NCBI RefSeq assembly: GCF_024807845.1
Contig: NZ_JANUEQ010000003.1
Location: 496,001 to 560,000 of the forward strand
DNA length: 64,000 bases
Direction: 5' to 3'
From: Klebsiella sp. BIGb0407
GTDB taxonomy: Bacteria; Pseudomonadota; Gammaproteobacteria; Enterobacterales; Enterobacteriaceae
Under the pieces are notes generated by a model that did no database searches, was not told the DNA's origin, and saw only the letters and a list, made by a program, of their open reading frames with translations. Positions 20,793-30,069 of this stretch are shown piece by piece; position 1 is the first letter of the stretch; the number at the start of each line of letters is the position of its first letter. The translations under genes were made by a program, and so were the position numbers.

Positions 20793-22025
20793 ATGAAAAT
20801 ATTAAGCATCGATATTAATTTTAAAAACCCCTACTATCGCTATGCCTCTGGCTACTCATTTTTCTTTTTTATCACTTGGTCGTTATGGTGGTCGCTTTAT
20901 GCAATATGGCTAAAAAATACTATTGGTTTGACTGGCGCACAGCTGGGAATACTGTATTCATTAAATCAATTTACCAGTATTCTGTTCATGGTGATTTACG
21001 GTATTGTGCAAGATAAACTGGGCTTGAAAAAAAATATAATGTGGCTGGTATCATTCACATTAGTCCTCACCGGTCCTTTCTTAATTTATTTTTACGAACC
21101 TTATCTGAAAGATAATTTTTACCCTGTTGTGACTATCGGTTCGTTATTCTTTGGTCTCGGTTACCTTGCAGGATGTGGTTTAGTTGATAGCTTCATTGAA
21201 AAAATGAGCCGCTCATTTCGATTCGAATTTGGCACCGCACGTCTATGGGGTTCTCTTGGCTATGCGATAGGTGCATTCGTTGCCGGAATAATGTTTAGCA
21301 TCAATCCTCATATTAATTTCTGGGCCGTAAGCGTAATGGGGCTATGCTTTCTGGCTATAAACACTCTCTTTAATGAAACCAAATCCCAGGGCTATATCCC
21401 TGAACGTACAGATAAACCGACCAAAGAAGATTTCTTCGGGCTGATTAAAGATAAAAACTTCTGGATATTTGTCATCTTTATCATTGGCACCTGGTCTTTT
21501 TATACTATTTACGACCAGCAGATGTTCCCAGTGTTCTACGCCGGACTGTTCTCAACGCCGGAACTGGGTACACAAGTTTACGGTTATTTAAACGCGGCTC
21601 AAGTCGTGTTAGAAGCAATATGTATGGGATTAGCGCCTTTTGTCGTTAATAAAATCGGACCGAAAAAAGCGCTGGTGATTGGTGCCACCATCATGCTGGC
21701 ACGTATACTATTGGCGGCTATTTTCACCGATCCTTATATTATTTCATTCGTTAAAATGTTCCATGCTTTAGAGGTACCTTTATTTATTATTGCAATATTT
21801 AAATATGCAGTGACAAATTTTGATAAACGCCTTTCATCAACAATTTTTTTAATCGGTTTTCAAATCGCCAGCTCTATCGGCATAATTCTGCTCTCAATGC
21901 CCCTGGGCGAACTGTTCGACAGAGTCGGCTATCAGAGCATTTTTTATATGATATCTGCGGTTGTTAGCATTATGGTTATCTTCGGAGCCTTTATGCTCAG
22001 CGGTAAAATGCAACGATTACCTTGA
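20793..22025 (+). CDS. CscB-like oligosaccharide:proton symporter
   Basis: 410-aa MFS protein of the LacY/RafB/CscB family with 12 membrane segments. It follows E. coli sucrose permease CscB closely along its length: NPYYRYASGYSFFFFITWSL, SLWWSLYAIWLK, NQFTSILFM, YGIVQDKLGLKK, FFGLGYLAGCGL, FDKRLSSTIFLIGFQIASS. The ATG at 20793 is preferred over an upstream TTG (20763) because it matches the CscB N-terminus. No invertase, kinase or LacI regulator is adjacent, so the sugar is uncertain: sucrose or another alpha-disaccharide is likely. It is preceded by two palindromic operators. Confidence 0.85.
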   Translation: MKILSIDINFKNPYYRYASGYSFFFFITWSLWWSLYAIWLKNTIGLTGAQLGILYSLNQFTSILFMVIYGIVQDKLGLKKNIMWLVSFTLVLTGPFLIYFYEPYLKDNFYPVVTIGSLFFGLGYLAGCGLVDSFIEKMSRSFRFEFGTARLWGSLGYAIGAFVAGIMFSINPHINFWAVSVMGLCFLAINTLFNETKSQGYIPERTDKPTKEDFFGLIKDKNFWIFVIFIIGTWSFYTIYDQQMFPVFYAGLFSTPELGTQVYGYLNAAQVVLEAICMGLAPFVVNKIGPKKALVIGATIMLARILLAAIFTDPYIISFVKMFHALEVPLFIIAIFKYAVTNFDKRLSSTIFLIGFQIASSIGIILLSMPLGELFDRVGYQSIFYMISAVVSIMVIFGAFMLSGKMQRLP

Positions 22026-22152
22026 CCCTCATTTTCTTTCTTGTCTGAGTCCGCCTCCTGGTGGGCTCAGGACTTCAATGCCAGATTAATCTCACACACT
22101 TGGGATATAACTGACTCCAAATCACGTTCCCTCCAGTAGTCATTCCACAAAA

Positions 22153-22166
22153 TTGCGCTAAATCAA
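22153..22166 (+). promoter_or_regulatory. FNR-like site upstream of hcp
   Basis: TTGCGCTAAATCAA fits TTGAT-N4-ATCAA with two mismatches in the left half. hcp is FNR-activated in E. coli. Confidence 0.5.
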
Positions 22167-22224
22167 ACTCACTGCAAATAGCCACAAAATCCTCTGGTCA
22201 GTCTGCAAAATTAGGCCTAGCTTA

Positions 22225-22247
22225 AAGATGTATTTCAAATACAACTT
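22225..22247 (+). promoter_or_regulatory. NsrR operator of hcp-hcr
   Basis: AAGATGTATTT, one base, then AAATACAACTT: an 11-1-11 inverted repeat with one mismatch. It is very close to the NsrR consensus (AAGATGYATTT and its complement), implying derepression by nitric oxide. Confidence 0.85.
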
Positions 22248-22265
22248 ATAAAAATAGGTGAAATT

Positions 22266-23918
22266 ATGTTTTGTGTGCAATGTGAGCAAACTATTCGTAC
22301 GCCAGCAGCTAACGGCTGTGCATACGCGCAAGGTATGTGCGGTAAAACCGCCGAGACATCCGACTTACAAGATCTGTTAATTGCTACGCTACAAGGGCTT
22401 TCCGCCTGGGCCTGTAAAGCACGTGAATACGATATTATTGATCATGATGTCGACAGTTTCGCCCCACGTGCCTTCTTTTCAACGCTGACTAACGTCAATT
22501 TTGATTCAATACGTATCGTCGGCTACGCGCGCGAAGCCATCGCCAAACGCGAAATGCTGAAAGCCATCTGCCTCACGCTTGATGCCAATGTCAAAGTCGA
22601 TCACCCAATGGCGGATTTACAGCTGGTGAGTGGCGATCTCGGCGATTTGCAAAAACAGGCGATGGAGTTTGTTCCTAACCGTGATAAAGCCGCCATTGGC
22701 GAAAATATTCTGGGTCTGCGCCTGCTCTGCCTGTACGGCCTGAAAGGTGCCGCGGCCTATATGGAACACGCCCATGTGCTGGGTCAGTATGACAATGCTA
22801 TCTATGCCCAGTATCACAAGATTATGGCGTGGCTTGGCACCTGGCCTGCGGATATGAACGCATTGCTTGAGTGTTCCATGGAAATCGGTCAGATGAATTT
22901 CAGCGTCATGCGCATTCTTGATGCCGGTGAAACCGACGCTTACGGCCACCCAACGCCTAATCAGGTCAACGTCAAAGCGGTCGCGGGTAAATGTATTCTT
23001 ATTTCCGGCCATGACCTGAAAGATCTCTATCATCTGCTTCAGCAAACCGAAAATACCGGCGTTAACGTCTATACGCATGGCGAAATGCTTCCCGCACACG
23101 GTTACCCTGAACTGCGTAAATTCAAACACTTGGTCGGTAACTATGGCAGCGGCTGGCAGAACCAACAAGTTGAGTTTGCCCGCTTCCCGGGCCCTATCGT
23201 GATGACCTCCAACTGCATCATCGACCCCCATGTCGGTTCTTATGATGACCGTATCTGGACCCGCAGTATTGTCGGCTGGCCGGGTGTGAATCATCTTGAA
23301 GGTGATGATTTTAGCCCGGTAATAAACCAGGCATTACAGCTCGGTGGGTTCCCCTACAGCGAAATAGAACATCTGATAACCGTTGGTTTTGGTCGCCAGA
23401 CGCTGCTTGGTGCTGTGGATACGCTGATTGATTTGGTCAGCCGGGAAAAACTGCGTCATGTCTTCCTGGTCGGTGGCTGTGATGGAGCCCGCGGTGAACG
23501 TAATTACTTCACTGATTTCGCGACTCAAGTTCCCGAGGATTGCCTGATCCTGACGCTGGCATGCGGTAAATATCGTTTCAATAAACTCGACTTTGGTAAC
23601 ATTGAAGGGCTGCCTCGCCTGATTGATGCCGGGCAATGTAATGATGCTTATTCAGCTATCATCCTGGCCGTTACCCTGGCAGAAAAACTGGGCTGCGGTG
23701 TCAACGAACTCCCTCTGTCATTAGTGCTGTCATGGTTTGAGCAGAAAGCGATTGTTATCCTGCTTACGCTGCTGTCTCTGGGCGTCACGAATATTGTGAC
23801 CGGTCCAACTGCCCCTGCTTTCCTGACCCCAGATTTACTCGCGGTGCTCAATGAGAAGTTCGGCCTGCGTCCTGTTACTACCGTTGAACAAGATATCCAA
23901 CAGATGCTGGGTGCATAA
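22266..23918 (+). CDS. hcp: Hybrid-cluster protein, hydroxylamine/NO reductase
   Basis: 550 aa, the class II enterobacterial form. Hcp reduces nitric oxide to N2O at low NO levels and takes part in S-nitrosylation; it can also reduce hydroxylamine. The N-terminal Fe-S ligands are C3, C6, C18 and C25 ([10 protein letters not shown]...[11 protein letters not shown]). The hybrid-cluster ligands lie further on ([43 protein letters not shown]). Controlled by an NsrR site and probably FNR; hcr follows 9 bp downstream. Confidence 0.97.
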   Translation: MFCVQCEQTIRTPAANGCAYAQGMCGKTAETSDLQDLLIATLQGLSAWACKAREYDIIDHDVDSFAPRAFFSTLTNVNFDSIRIVGYAREAIAKREMLKAICLTLDANVKVDHPMADLQLVSGDLGDLQKQAMEFVPNRDKAAIGENILGLRLLCLYGLKGAAAYMEHAHVLGQYDNAIYAQYHKIMAWLGTWPADMNALLECSMEIGQMNFSVMRILDAGETDAYGHPTPNQVNVKAVAGKCILISGHDLKDLYHLLQQTENTGVNVYTHGEMLPAHGYPELRKFKHLVGNYGSGWQNQQVEFARFPGPIVMTSNCIIDPHVGSYDDRIWTRSIVGWPGVNHLEGDDFSPVINQALQLGGFPYSEIEHLITVGFGRQTLLGAVDTLIDLVSREKLRHVFLVGGCDGARGERNYFTDFATQVPEDCLILTLACGKYRFNKLDFGNIEGLPRLIDAGQCNDAYSAIILAVTLAEKLGCGVNELPLSLVLSWFEQKAIVILLTLLSLGVTNIVTGPTAPAFLTPDLLAVLNEKFGLRPVTTVEQDIQQMLGA

Positions 23919-23927
23919 GGAGATACC

Positions 23928-24896
23928 ATGACGATGCCAACGTCCCAGTGCCCGTGGCGCATGCAGGTTCATCACATTCATCAGGAAACACCGGATGTCT
24001 GGACTCTGTCGCTGCTCTGCCACGATTATTACCCCTATCGTGCAGGTCAGTACGCGATGGTCAGTATTGGTAATGGTAAAGATACCCTGCGCGCTTATAC
24101 CCTGTCTTCAACGCCGGGTGTCAGCGAGTACATCACTCTGACCATACGCCGTATTGATAATGGTGCCGGTTCGGGCTGGCTGACCCAGAATGTTAAACGA
24201 GGTGACTATCTCTGGCTATCCGATGCCCAGGGCGCGTTTACCTGCGATCACATCACCAGCAGTAAAGTATTATTACTGGCTGCGGGCTGCGGCGTAACGC
24301 CAGTGATGTCGATGCGCCGCTGGCTGGCGGCGTTTCGTCCTGAAGTGGATGTCGAGGTTATCTACAGCGTACGTTCCCCGCAAGATGTTATCTTCGCCGA
24401 TGAATGGCAAGGCTATAAGGTAACCCTGGTTGCGGAAAACGATGCCAGCGAAGGATTTGTACCAGGACGTCTGACGGAAGCGATGCTAAACGCGGTGCCA
24501 GACCTCACAGAACGAACCCTATTCTGCTGCGGCCCAGCCCCTTATATGGACTGGGTTGAAGGTGCGGCACATAAGCTGGGCGTCACCGATTTCTATAAAG
24601 AGCAGTTCTTTACGCCGGTTGCAGCTCCTGTGACTGAAGGTCTCAAGTTCACTAAGCTGTCACCTGAAAAAACCTTCTTTGCGGCACGGGGCCATTCCCT
24701 GTTGCAAGCGATGGAAAGCAATCAGGTACCCGTGAATGCCGCCTGTCGCGAAGGGGTGTGTGGTTGCTGTAAAACACAGGTTATTTCCGGTGAATACAAT
24801 GTCAGTAGCACGATGACACTCACCGAGCAGGAAATAGCCAATGGCTATGTACTGGCCTGTGCCTGTAAGCCGGTGAGTGATTTAGTGCTCGCCTGA
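23928..24896 (+). CDS. hcr: NADH oxidoreductase Hcr (HCP reductase)
   Basis: 322 aa. It passes electrons from NADH to Hcp. Domains in order: FAD-binding (GQYAMVSI, LRAYTLSSTPG), NAD-binding (LLLAAGCGVTPVMSM, CCGPAPYMDWV) and a C-terminal plant-type [2Fe-2S] ferredoxin domain (NAACREGVCGCCKTQ plus a later Cys in LACACKP). AGGAGAT precedes the start. The gene ends in a strong terminator that also marks the left border of the darobactin-type island. Confidence 0.96.
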   Translation: MTMPTSQCPWRMQVHHIHQETPDVWTLSLLCHDYYPYRAGQYAMVSIGNGKDTLRAYTLSSTPGVSEYITLTIRRIDNGAGSGWLTQNVKRGDYLWLSDAQGAFTCDHITSSKVLLLAAGCGVTPVMSMRRWLAAFRPEVDVEVIYSVRSPQDVIFADEWQGYKVTLVAENDASEGFVPGRLTEAMLNAVPDLTERTLFCCGPAPYMDWVEGAAHKLGVTDFYKEQFFTPVAAPVTEGLKFTKLSPEKTFFAARGHSLLQAMESNQVPVNAACREGVCGCCKTQVISGEYNVSSTMTLTEQEIANGYVLACACKPVSDLVLA

Positions 24897-24897
24897 G

Positions 24898-24936
24898 AAA
24901 AAAAGGCCCTTCCATTAGTGGAAGGGCCTTTTTCTT
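24898..24936 (+). terminator. Terminator of hcp-hcr
   Basis: Thirteen-base arms AAAGGCCCTTCCA/TGGAAGGGCCTTT with loop TTAG, an A run before and a T run after. Probably bidirectional. Confidence 0.92.
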
Positions 24937-25332
24937 AACAAGTTATCCTCGTAATAAAAATACCTATTCCCTTAATCGTCGCCTTTTAGAACCGACAGAT
25001 AAATCAAGAAGTTCACCGCTCTAATCGCAAATAACTCATATCGATATAAATCCATTATATTGGTTCTTAATATCAATTATTAGCAATGAAACACAATACA
25101 ATTAAAAAATGACCAGCCTCTGATTATAACTCTATTTTAATCCTTGCAGAGATCGAATAAATCATTTAATGAATGCAGAATGAAATAATTCACACGTATA
25201 ATTATACAACCTGCATTTTAATATAGGATTATATTGATTGACTAAAATAAAATCAGCTTTAAGATGGTATTTGAAAATGATGACTCACTTATATTTATTC
25301 TCATCTCTTAAGCAAAAAGACATGGAGGTTAT
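24937..25332. other. AT-rich leader region of the darobactin-type cluster
   Basis: 396 bp with no convincing gene and clearly lower G+C than hcr before it. A perfect palindrome GTATAATTATAC at 25196-25207 contains a consensus -10 hexamer TATAAT. No good -35 hexamer was found at the right distance, so promoter placement is tentative. Confidence 0.5.
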
Positions 25333-25521
25333 ATGGATACAATCATCGATCAAAAAACAATATTATCATCAAGTCAGTTACATGAGCAATTAACAATATT
25401 AAATCAAAGTGTAAAAGGAATGCTTCCAGCCATTAACACCAAGAATATTGATGACATATTACACTTACCTCAACAAACAACCGCGCTGGCCTGGAATTGG
25501 TCAAAGGGCTTTAATTATTAA
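25333..25521 (+). CDS. darA: Darobactin-family RiPP precursor peptide
   Basis: 62-aa precursor. Residues 1-53 are a leader rich in Gln, Leu and Ile. Residues 54-60 are W-N-W-S-K-G-F, which differs from the darobactin A core (WNWSKSF) only at position 6, Gly for Ser. Residues 61-62 (NY) form a short tail to be trimmed. The residues cross-linked in darobactin (W1 to W3 by an ether, W3 to K5 by a C-C bond) are all present. GGAGG lies four bases before the ATG. The order precursor, permease, fusion protein, ATPase, radical SAM enzyme is that of darABCDE. The gene is too short for composition statistics; assignment rests on core and context, which agree. Confidence 0.93.
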   Translation: MDTIIDQKTILSSSQLHEQLTILNQSVKGMLPAINTKNIDDILHLPQQTTALAWNWSKGFNY

Positions 25522-25589
25522 CAAAAGCAATTAAAGTCACATGATAAAACGTTTACGTTTTGAATAACGCAAAGCTCTGTTTCATCAGG

Positions 25590-25613
25590 ACGAGACTCAT
25601 TTATGAGTCTCGT
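25590..25613 (+). other. Hairpin between darA and darB
   Basis: Perfect 10-bp stem ACGAGACTCA/TGAGTCTCGT with loop TTTA, 68 bp after the darA stop. There is no T run, so it is more likely an mRNA-stabilising or attenuating structure that keeps precursor transcript in excess than a full terminator. Confidence 0.6.
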
Positions 25614-25616
25614 ATC

Positions 25617-25712
25617 GCGGCAAGTCGGAGAATCTTGATGAGCTTATGCAGATAAGAATTCGGATGAATGAATGCCGCCAACACGCATACAACTTGAAGT
25701 ATGGCGGGTATA
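25617..25712 (+). repeat. Truncated ERIC element between darA and darB
   Basis: About 96 bp match the central and right part of an ERIC repeat: GCGGCAAGTCGGAGAATC, GAGCTTATGCAGATAAG, the GCCAAC block and the end AACTTGAAGTATGGCGGGTA with TA. The left end of the usual 127 bp is missing and the hairpin described above takes its place. Confidence 0.7.
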
Positions 25713-25745
25713 TCTAAGTAATTAAACTAACAGGCACCGCTGCTG

Positions 25746-28133
25746 ATGAATTTAAATATATTCATTAATGACTTAAAACTAAAACCGGCTGCGGCTATTT
25801 TAGCTCTGATGATTACTGTTATTGGTTTAGCTACGACAGTTCTGGTTATTATGCTTTATATTACTGACCGTAGTATTGATCGGGGTCTCTCTGAATCTGA
25901 ACAACTATACCGAATTGAAAGCCAGTTTAATCTCCCGAATGGCGATACTGTACGTTCGGCAAAAATTCCGCTTCCATTAGTCGAAGCACTACAAAAACAT
26001 CCCGATATTGAAAGCGTGGGCTATACCTGGCGGCTGGATGCCCAACTCAATCATCAAGGGCGCATTATTCCCCATATATCTGTATTTGCCGTTACACCTG
26101 CATTTATGGAACAACTGCATCCTTACCGTAATCATTTACCGGCTCCAGGACCGAATGAAATCTACATCACTGCGGATTTTAATCGCAAGTATCTCGGACT
26201 TGACGATCCTCTTGGTAAAATAGTTAATCTGGGGGAAAGTGGGCAGTTTATTATCAAAGCGATTGTTGAGCCTCAGCCCAGCAGCAGCCTTAATTTTCCG
26301 GCCATTATTGCCTTCACTCCAGAGCGAGTTGAGGGATATCAGGATAAACGGCTCGACTGGTACGATACCCACGTCTATACCTTTGCTCGACTTCATTCTG
26401 GTCACTCACATTTTAATCAGCAAATACTGTCTGATATCGTCACCCATAACGCACCACAACTCGCGGGCGTACCTTTTACGCCGTCATCATTTCTTACGTT
26501 TAGTGCCCGACCTATCCAGGATATGCACTACAACCATGGCTATGCCGATGAGCTTGCTACCACGCGTGAAAAATCCTTACTTTATATTCTGTATATTGCC
26601 GCGCTGTTTGTCCTGCTTTCTACCACTATCAATTTTTTCAACATCAACGGTATTCTCAATGCCGCCAGGCTACCAAGCCTGCATATCAAGCGTAGCGTTG
26701 GTGCTTCAAATACTCAGCTCCTGACTGAATCATTGAGTCTGTTATTACCCCAATTCCTGATAACGGTGACATTAGCTGGCTTGTTCCTCTGGGGGCTGGT
26801 ACAGCTCTCACCCGATATCAATAACCTGTTCGCTCATCAGTCAGTCATGCAAATATTGGCGATATTTACCGGCATAGCGCTGTTTACTGGCTTGATTATG
26901 CTGAGCTCACATTTGCTCAATCTTTCACTCTTTATCTACAGTAAGCAGGCCTCACATAGCCTGAGCCGCTATCAAAACAGACAAACTAATTACAATAATC
27001 GAATAATGATGGTGATACAGCTGGTGGTAACAGGGATCACTGTTTATCTGTGGGCTGGGGTAATGACCCAAAATTACACAGTAGAAAATACCGATTTTGG
27101 TTATCAGAAAACGCACCGTTTAACGTTCTCACTGGATGAGAGTTTCTATTCGTCGGGTAGCCTGCATGAGTTACGGCAGAGACTCAAATCAATAGATAAC
27201 GCCTCAAACCTCAGTCTAAGTAGCTGGCAGCCCTTTGATATGTCGCGCCAGATACTCAGCGTGCAGCACGCTCAGCAGTCGGTACATAACCAATTTACTA
27301 CCGTTAATGCCCTTTATGGTGATAAAAACTTTAGCGATGTCTGGGGCTTAACCGCGCTGGCAGGCCGGAAAAACAGGCTGTTAGCGAGCTCAGATGACCA
27401 CGTATCGCATGCTATCGTCACCCGGGAATTTATGCATGCTATGGGGCAAAAGAGCTTCGATGAGGTGCTGAATACTCGCTATTACATCCCCTATCCAGAA
27501 CAACAACAGGAGCTGCGCGTATTGCAGATAGTGGAGGATTTTGACCTCGGAGAACACCTTCCCTCCCCACAGCCGCTAATCATTTTTATCAATGACCGTC
27601 TGGAAAAATTTGCAACACTGTCATATTCGCATCAGCAGTATTTGCCAGCCCTTTACACACTGCTTAAACGCTATGGCCCCCCAGGTCTGTCAATACAAAC
27701 GGTCGAGCAAATTCATAACCACCATTTTCAGAACGCTCAACTGATGCTCAATGTCATTATGCTTACCGCGATACTGGCGCTGGTCGTTATGGTGATAAGT
27801 ACCCTGATCATCAGTATTTCAGAAGCGCAACGGTTAAACGGCACGCTAAAAATCATGGAGGCAGTGGGAGGCTCTGTTGCCACCAGCATGGTTTTTTTTC
27901 TACGACTTTATGTCCTGCCAATCGTGCTTTCGTTAGCCGTAGCACTTCTCTCGGGTAGCCTGCTATTAAGAAGCTGGTTACAGCAGTATCAGTCTGTGAG
28001 CGGAGTGGTTTACATCAATGCGTTTGGCTCTCTGTTACTCCTGGGCCTCGTGGTTGTTTCCATCATGGCGATAGCCTTGGTGCTGTGTAATGTTCAAGGC
28101 ACCAGATGCCAGTTAAAGCAGAAGGCTGCCTGA
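25746..28133 (+). CDS. darB: ABC transporter permease of the darobactin-type cluster
   Basis: 795-aa FtsX/MacB-type permease with eight membrane segments in two blocks: about 18-40, 279-300, 330-352 and 368-397, then 420-440, 667-690, 716-740 and 757-782. Each block holds a large extracytoplasmic domain between its first and later segments. In the darobactin system DarB forms the inner-membrane channel of a tripartite exporter with DarC and DarD. A clear ribosome-binding site is lacking before the ATG. The TGA stop overlaps the darC start (TGATG). It could in principle be a MacB-like exporter of something else; the neighbours argue for the modified peptide. Confidence 0.88.
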   Translation: MNLNIFINDLKLKPAAAILALMITVIGLATTVLVIMLYITDRSIDRGLSESEQLYRIESQFNLPNGDTVRSAKIPLPLVEALQKHPDIESVGYTWRLDAQLNHQGRIIPHISVFAVTPAFMEQLHPYRNHLPAPGPNEIYITADFNRKYLGLDDPLGKIVNLGESGQFIIKAIVEPQPSSSLNFPAIIAFTPERVEGYQDKRLDWYDTHVYTFARLHSGHSHFNQQILSDIVTHNAPQLAGVPFTPSSFLTFSARPIQDMHYNHGYADELATTREKSLLYILYIAALFVLLSTTINFFNINGILNAARLPSLHIKRSVGASNTQLLTESLSLLLPQFLITVTLAGLFLWGLVQLSPDINNLFAHQSVMQILAIFTGIALFTGLIMLSSHLLNLSLFIYSKQASHSLSRYQNRQTNYNNRIMMVIQLVVTGITVYLWAGVMTQNYTVENTDFGYQKTHRLTFSLDESFYSSGSLHELRQRLKSIDNASNLSLSSWQPFDMSRQILSVQHAQQSVHNQFTTVNALYGDKNFSDVWGLTALAGRKNRLLASSDDHVSHAIVTREFMHAMGQKSFDEVLNTRYYIPYPEQQQELRVLQIVEDFDLGEHLPSPQPLIIFINDRLEKFATLSYSHQQYLPALYTLLKRYGPPGLSIQTVEQIHNHHFQNAQLMLNVIMLTAILALVVMVISTLIISISEAQRLNGTLKIMEAVGGSVATSMVFFLRLYVLPIVLSLAVALLSGSLLLRSWLQQYQSVSGVVYINAFGSLLLLGLVVVSIMAIALVLCNVQGTRCQLKQKAA

Positions 28134-29389
28134 TGGATATTCAACTGGATAACAAAAATACGGCGCATCGATTAGCAAAAGGGCTAGTCGCTCTGGCGCT
28201 GATTCTATTTGCTCTGTTATGCCTGTGGTTGATAACACTTTTCAGAACAGAAAAAGTGACACGAATCCCCTTAGCCAGCATCACTCTCCATTCCGTACAA
28301 CGAGGTACATTTACTGACAGGCTGGTAACTCGGGCAGTGGCAATACCCGGCAAAAGTGTGATGGTAACCTCTGAACGCGGCGGCACGATAACAGCTATCC
28401 GCCAGACTGAATCCAGTGAGATTAAAACAGGCGACCTTATTGCTCAACTGTCCAATGATGACTTTGTTTTACAGGTGACATCGCGAATTGCCGATGTCAC
28501 TGAACAAATCAATAACCTGCGTAATATTCGGCGATTGCTGGAAAAAGATGACCTTGAAACTCGCCTTGCTCAGCAAGATGCACAGCATCAAACAGATAAA
28601 CGCCATAAAGAGGTGGTGCGCAAAAAGATATTGTACGAACGCGGTATTATGGAAAAGGCCACCTATGAACAGCTGCTGGATGAACTGGCATACTGGAAAA
28701 AACGCGACAGGGTTTTAACCACTTATCAGACACAGCAAGAAAGCGTACATCCGTTCCGGCTTACAGAAATAGAGTCTTCACTCAATTATCTGGAAAAACT
28801 GATAACGCAGACAGAAAAAAGCCTGGAGAAACTCACCATCACCGCTCCAATCGACGGCATTCTCTCACCCTTAACAATGAAAATTGGCCAGCAAATTAAA
28901 GCCGGAGAACAAGTCGCCACCTTAGATAATACGGAGAGTTATTATTTTGAAACCTCACTGAGTGAATACTATCTGGACAAAATCAAACCCCGGGACAGGG
29001 TTAGCGCACATTATGCTGGTATAGATATTCCTCTCGTTATTATTTCGGTCTCATCTCAGGTAGAAAATGGCAAATTTATTGCGAGACTTGCTCTTGCTCA
29101 CCCACAACCCTTGTCGTTAAAACGCGGGCAGTCTGTCGATCTTCAGATTTCATTAGCCACAATGCCGGATGTATTACATATCCCTTCCAGTGCCGTTTTT
29201 ATCGAAGAAAACAGTACCTCCGTTTATCTCTATGATGAGAAACAGCACCGCGCTATTAAAACCGCGGTTGTGATTAAACGTCAGGGAGAAACCGAGTCGG
29301 AAGTCGTCAGTGGGATATCGCCAGGGCAACAGGTCGTGGTCTTTACTGACAGCCACATAGCCAAATCTAACATTATCGAGTTTGAATAA
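28133..29389 (+). CDS. darC: HlyD-type membrane fusion protein of the darobactin-type cluster
   Basis: 418 aa: a short cytoplasmic N-terminus, one membrane segment (about 17-38), a lipoyl half-motif, a coiled-coil hairpin (about 115-230), the second lipoyl half (KLTITAPIDGILSPL) and beta-barrel domains. This is the periplasmic adaptor that links DarB to an outer-membrane channel, probably TolC encoded elsewhere. The ATG at 28133 is preferred because AAGG lies eight bases before it and it overlaps the darB stop; an ATG at 28106 would add nine residues. Confidence 0.88.
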   Translation: MDIQLDNKNTAHRLAKGLVALALILFALLCLWLITLFRTEKVTRIPLASITLHSVQRGTFTDRLVTRAVAIPGKSVMVTSERGGTITAIRQTESSEIKTGDLIAQLSNDDFVLQVTSRIADVTEQINNLRNIRRLLEKDDLETRLAQQDAQHQTDKRHKEVVRKKILYERGIMEKATYEQLLDELAYWKKRDRVLTTYQTQQESVHPFRLTEIESSLNYLEKLITQTEKSLEKLTITAPIDGILSPLTMKIGQQIKAGEQVATLDNTESYYFETSLSEYYLDKIKPRDRVSAHYAGIDIPLVIISVSSQVENGKFIARLALAHPQPLSLKRGQSVDLQISLATMPDVLHIPSSAVFIEENSTSVYLYDEKQHRAIKTAVVIKRQGETESEVVSGISPGQQVVVFTDSHIAKSNIIEFE

Positions 29390-29390
29390 T

Positions 29391-30050
29391 ATGATAAATC
29401 TGGAACATGCTGAAAAGGCTCACGCCACGCGAACAATCAAAACGCTGGCACTGCGCGATATTAACCTGCGTGTCGAAGCTGGGGAGTTTGTCTCTATTAT
29501 GGGGCAATCCGGATCAGGGAAAACAACATTACTTAACGTTCTGGGGATGTTTGAAACACTGGATACAGGCAAATTACAACTGGCTCAGCAAGAAGTGACT
29601 CAAATGGGTTACAGCCAAAAAATAGCACTTCGTCGCCAGCTGATTGGTTATATCTTTCAATCCTTCAATTTGATTGATTTTATGTCGGTATATGAAAATA
29701 TCGAGCTCCCCCTTAAGTATCGCAGTGTACCCAAGGCTGAGCGCAAAAATCGCGTAACACAAACTCTTGAACAGTTCGGATTATCCGCCAGAAGTACCCA
29801 TTATCCGGCACAACTTTCCGGAGGCCAGCAACAGCGAGTGGCCATTGCTCGCGCTATGATATCCCGGCCAAAGCTCATTTTAGCTGATGAACCCACGGGG
29901 AATTTAGACAGTAAAAACAGTAAGATAGTTTTAAAGCAGCTAACGGAAATTAATCAGTCTGGAACCACCGTTATTATGGTCACCCATTCTTTAGAAGCCG
30001 CAGATTATGCCGGGAGGCACCTGATAATGAAGGATGGTTATCTCACATGA
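29391..30050 (+). CDS. darD: ABC transporter ATPase of the darobactin-type cluster
   Basis: 219-aa MacB/LolD-type nucleotide-binding protein. It has Walker A GQSGSGKT, a Q-loop within [10 protein letters not shown], the signature [14 protein letters not shown], Walker B LILADEP, the D-loop GNLD and the switch histidine VTHS. It powers export by the DarB-DarC complex. The ATG at 29391 lies one base after the darC stop; a TTG at 29382 would add three residues. Confidence 0.9.
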   Translation: MINLEHAEKAHATRTIKTLALRDINLRVEAGEFVSIMGQSGSGKTTLLNVLGMFETLDTGKLQLAQQEVTQMGYSQKIALRRQLIGYIFQSFNLIDFMSVYENIELPLKYRSVPKAERKNRVTQTLEQFGLSARSTHYPAQLSGGQQQRVAIARAMISRPKLILADEPTGNLDSKNSKIVLKQLTEINQSGTTVIMVTHSLEAADYAGRHLIMKDGYLT

Positions 30051-30069
30051 TAGAGTAAGGAGATTATAA

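Noticed and set aside
25278-25394. Upstream frame starting ATGATGACTCAC that overlaps darA in another frame
   Set aside because: About 38 codons, no ribosome-binding site, no protein-like features; probably chance in AT-rich leader DNA.
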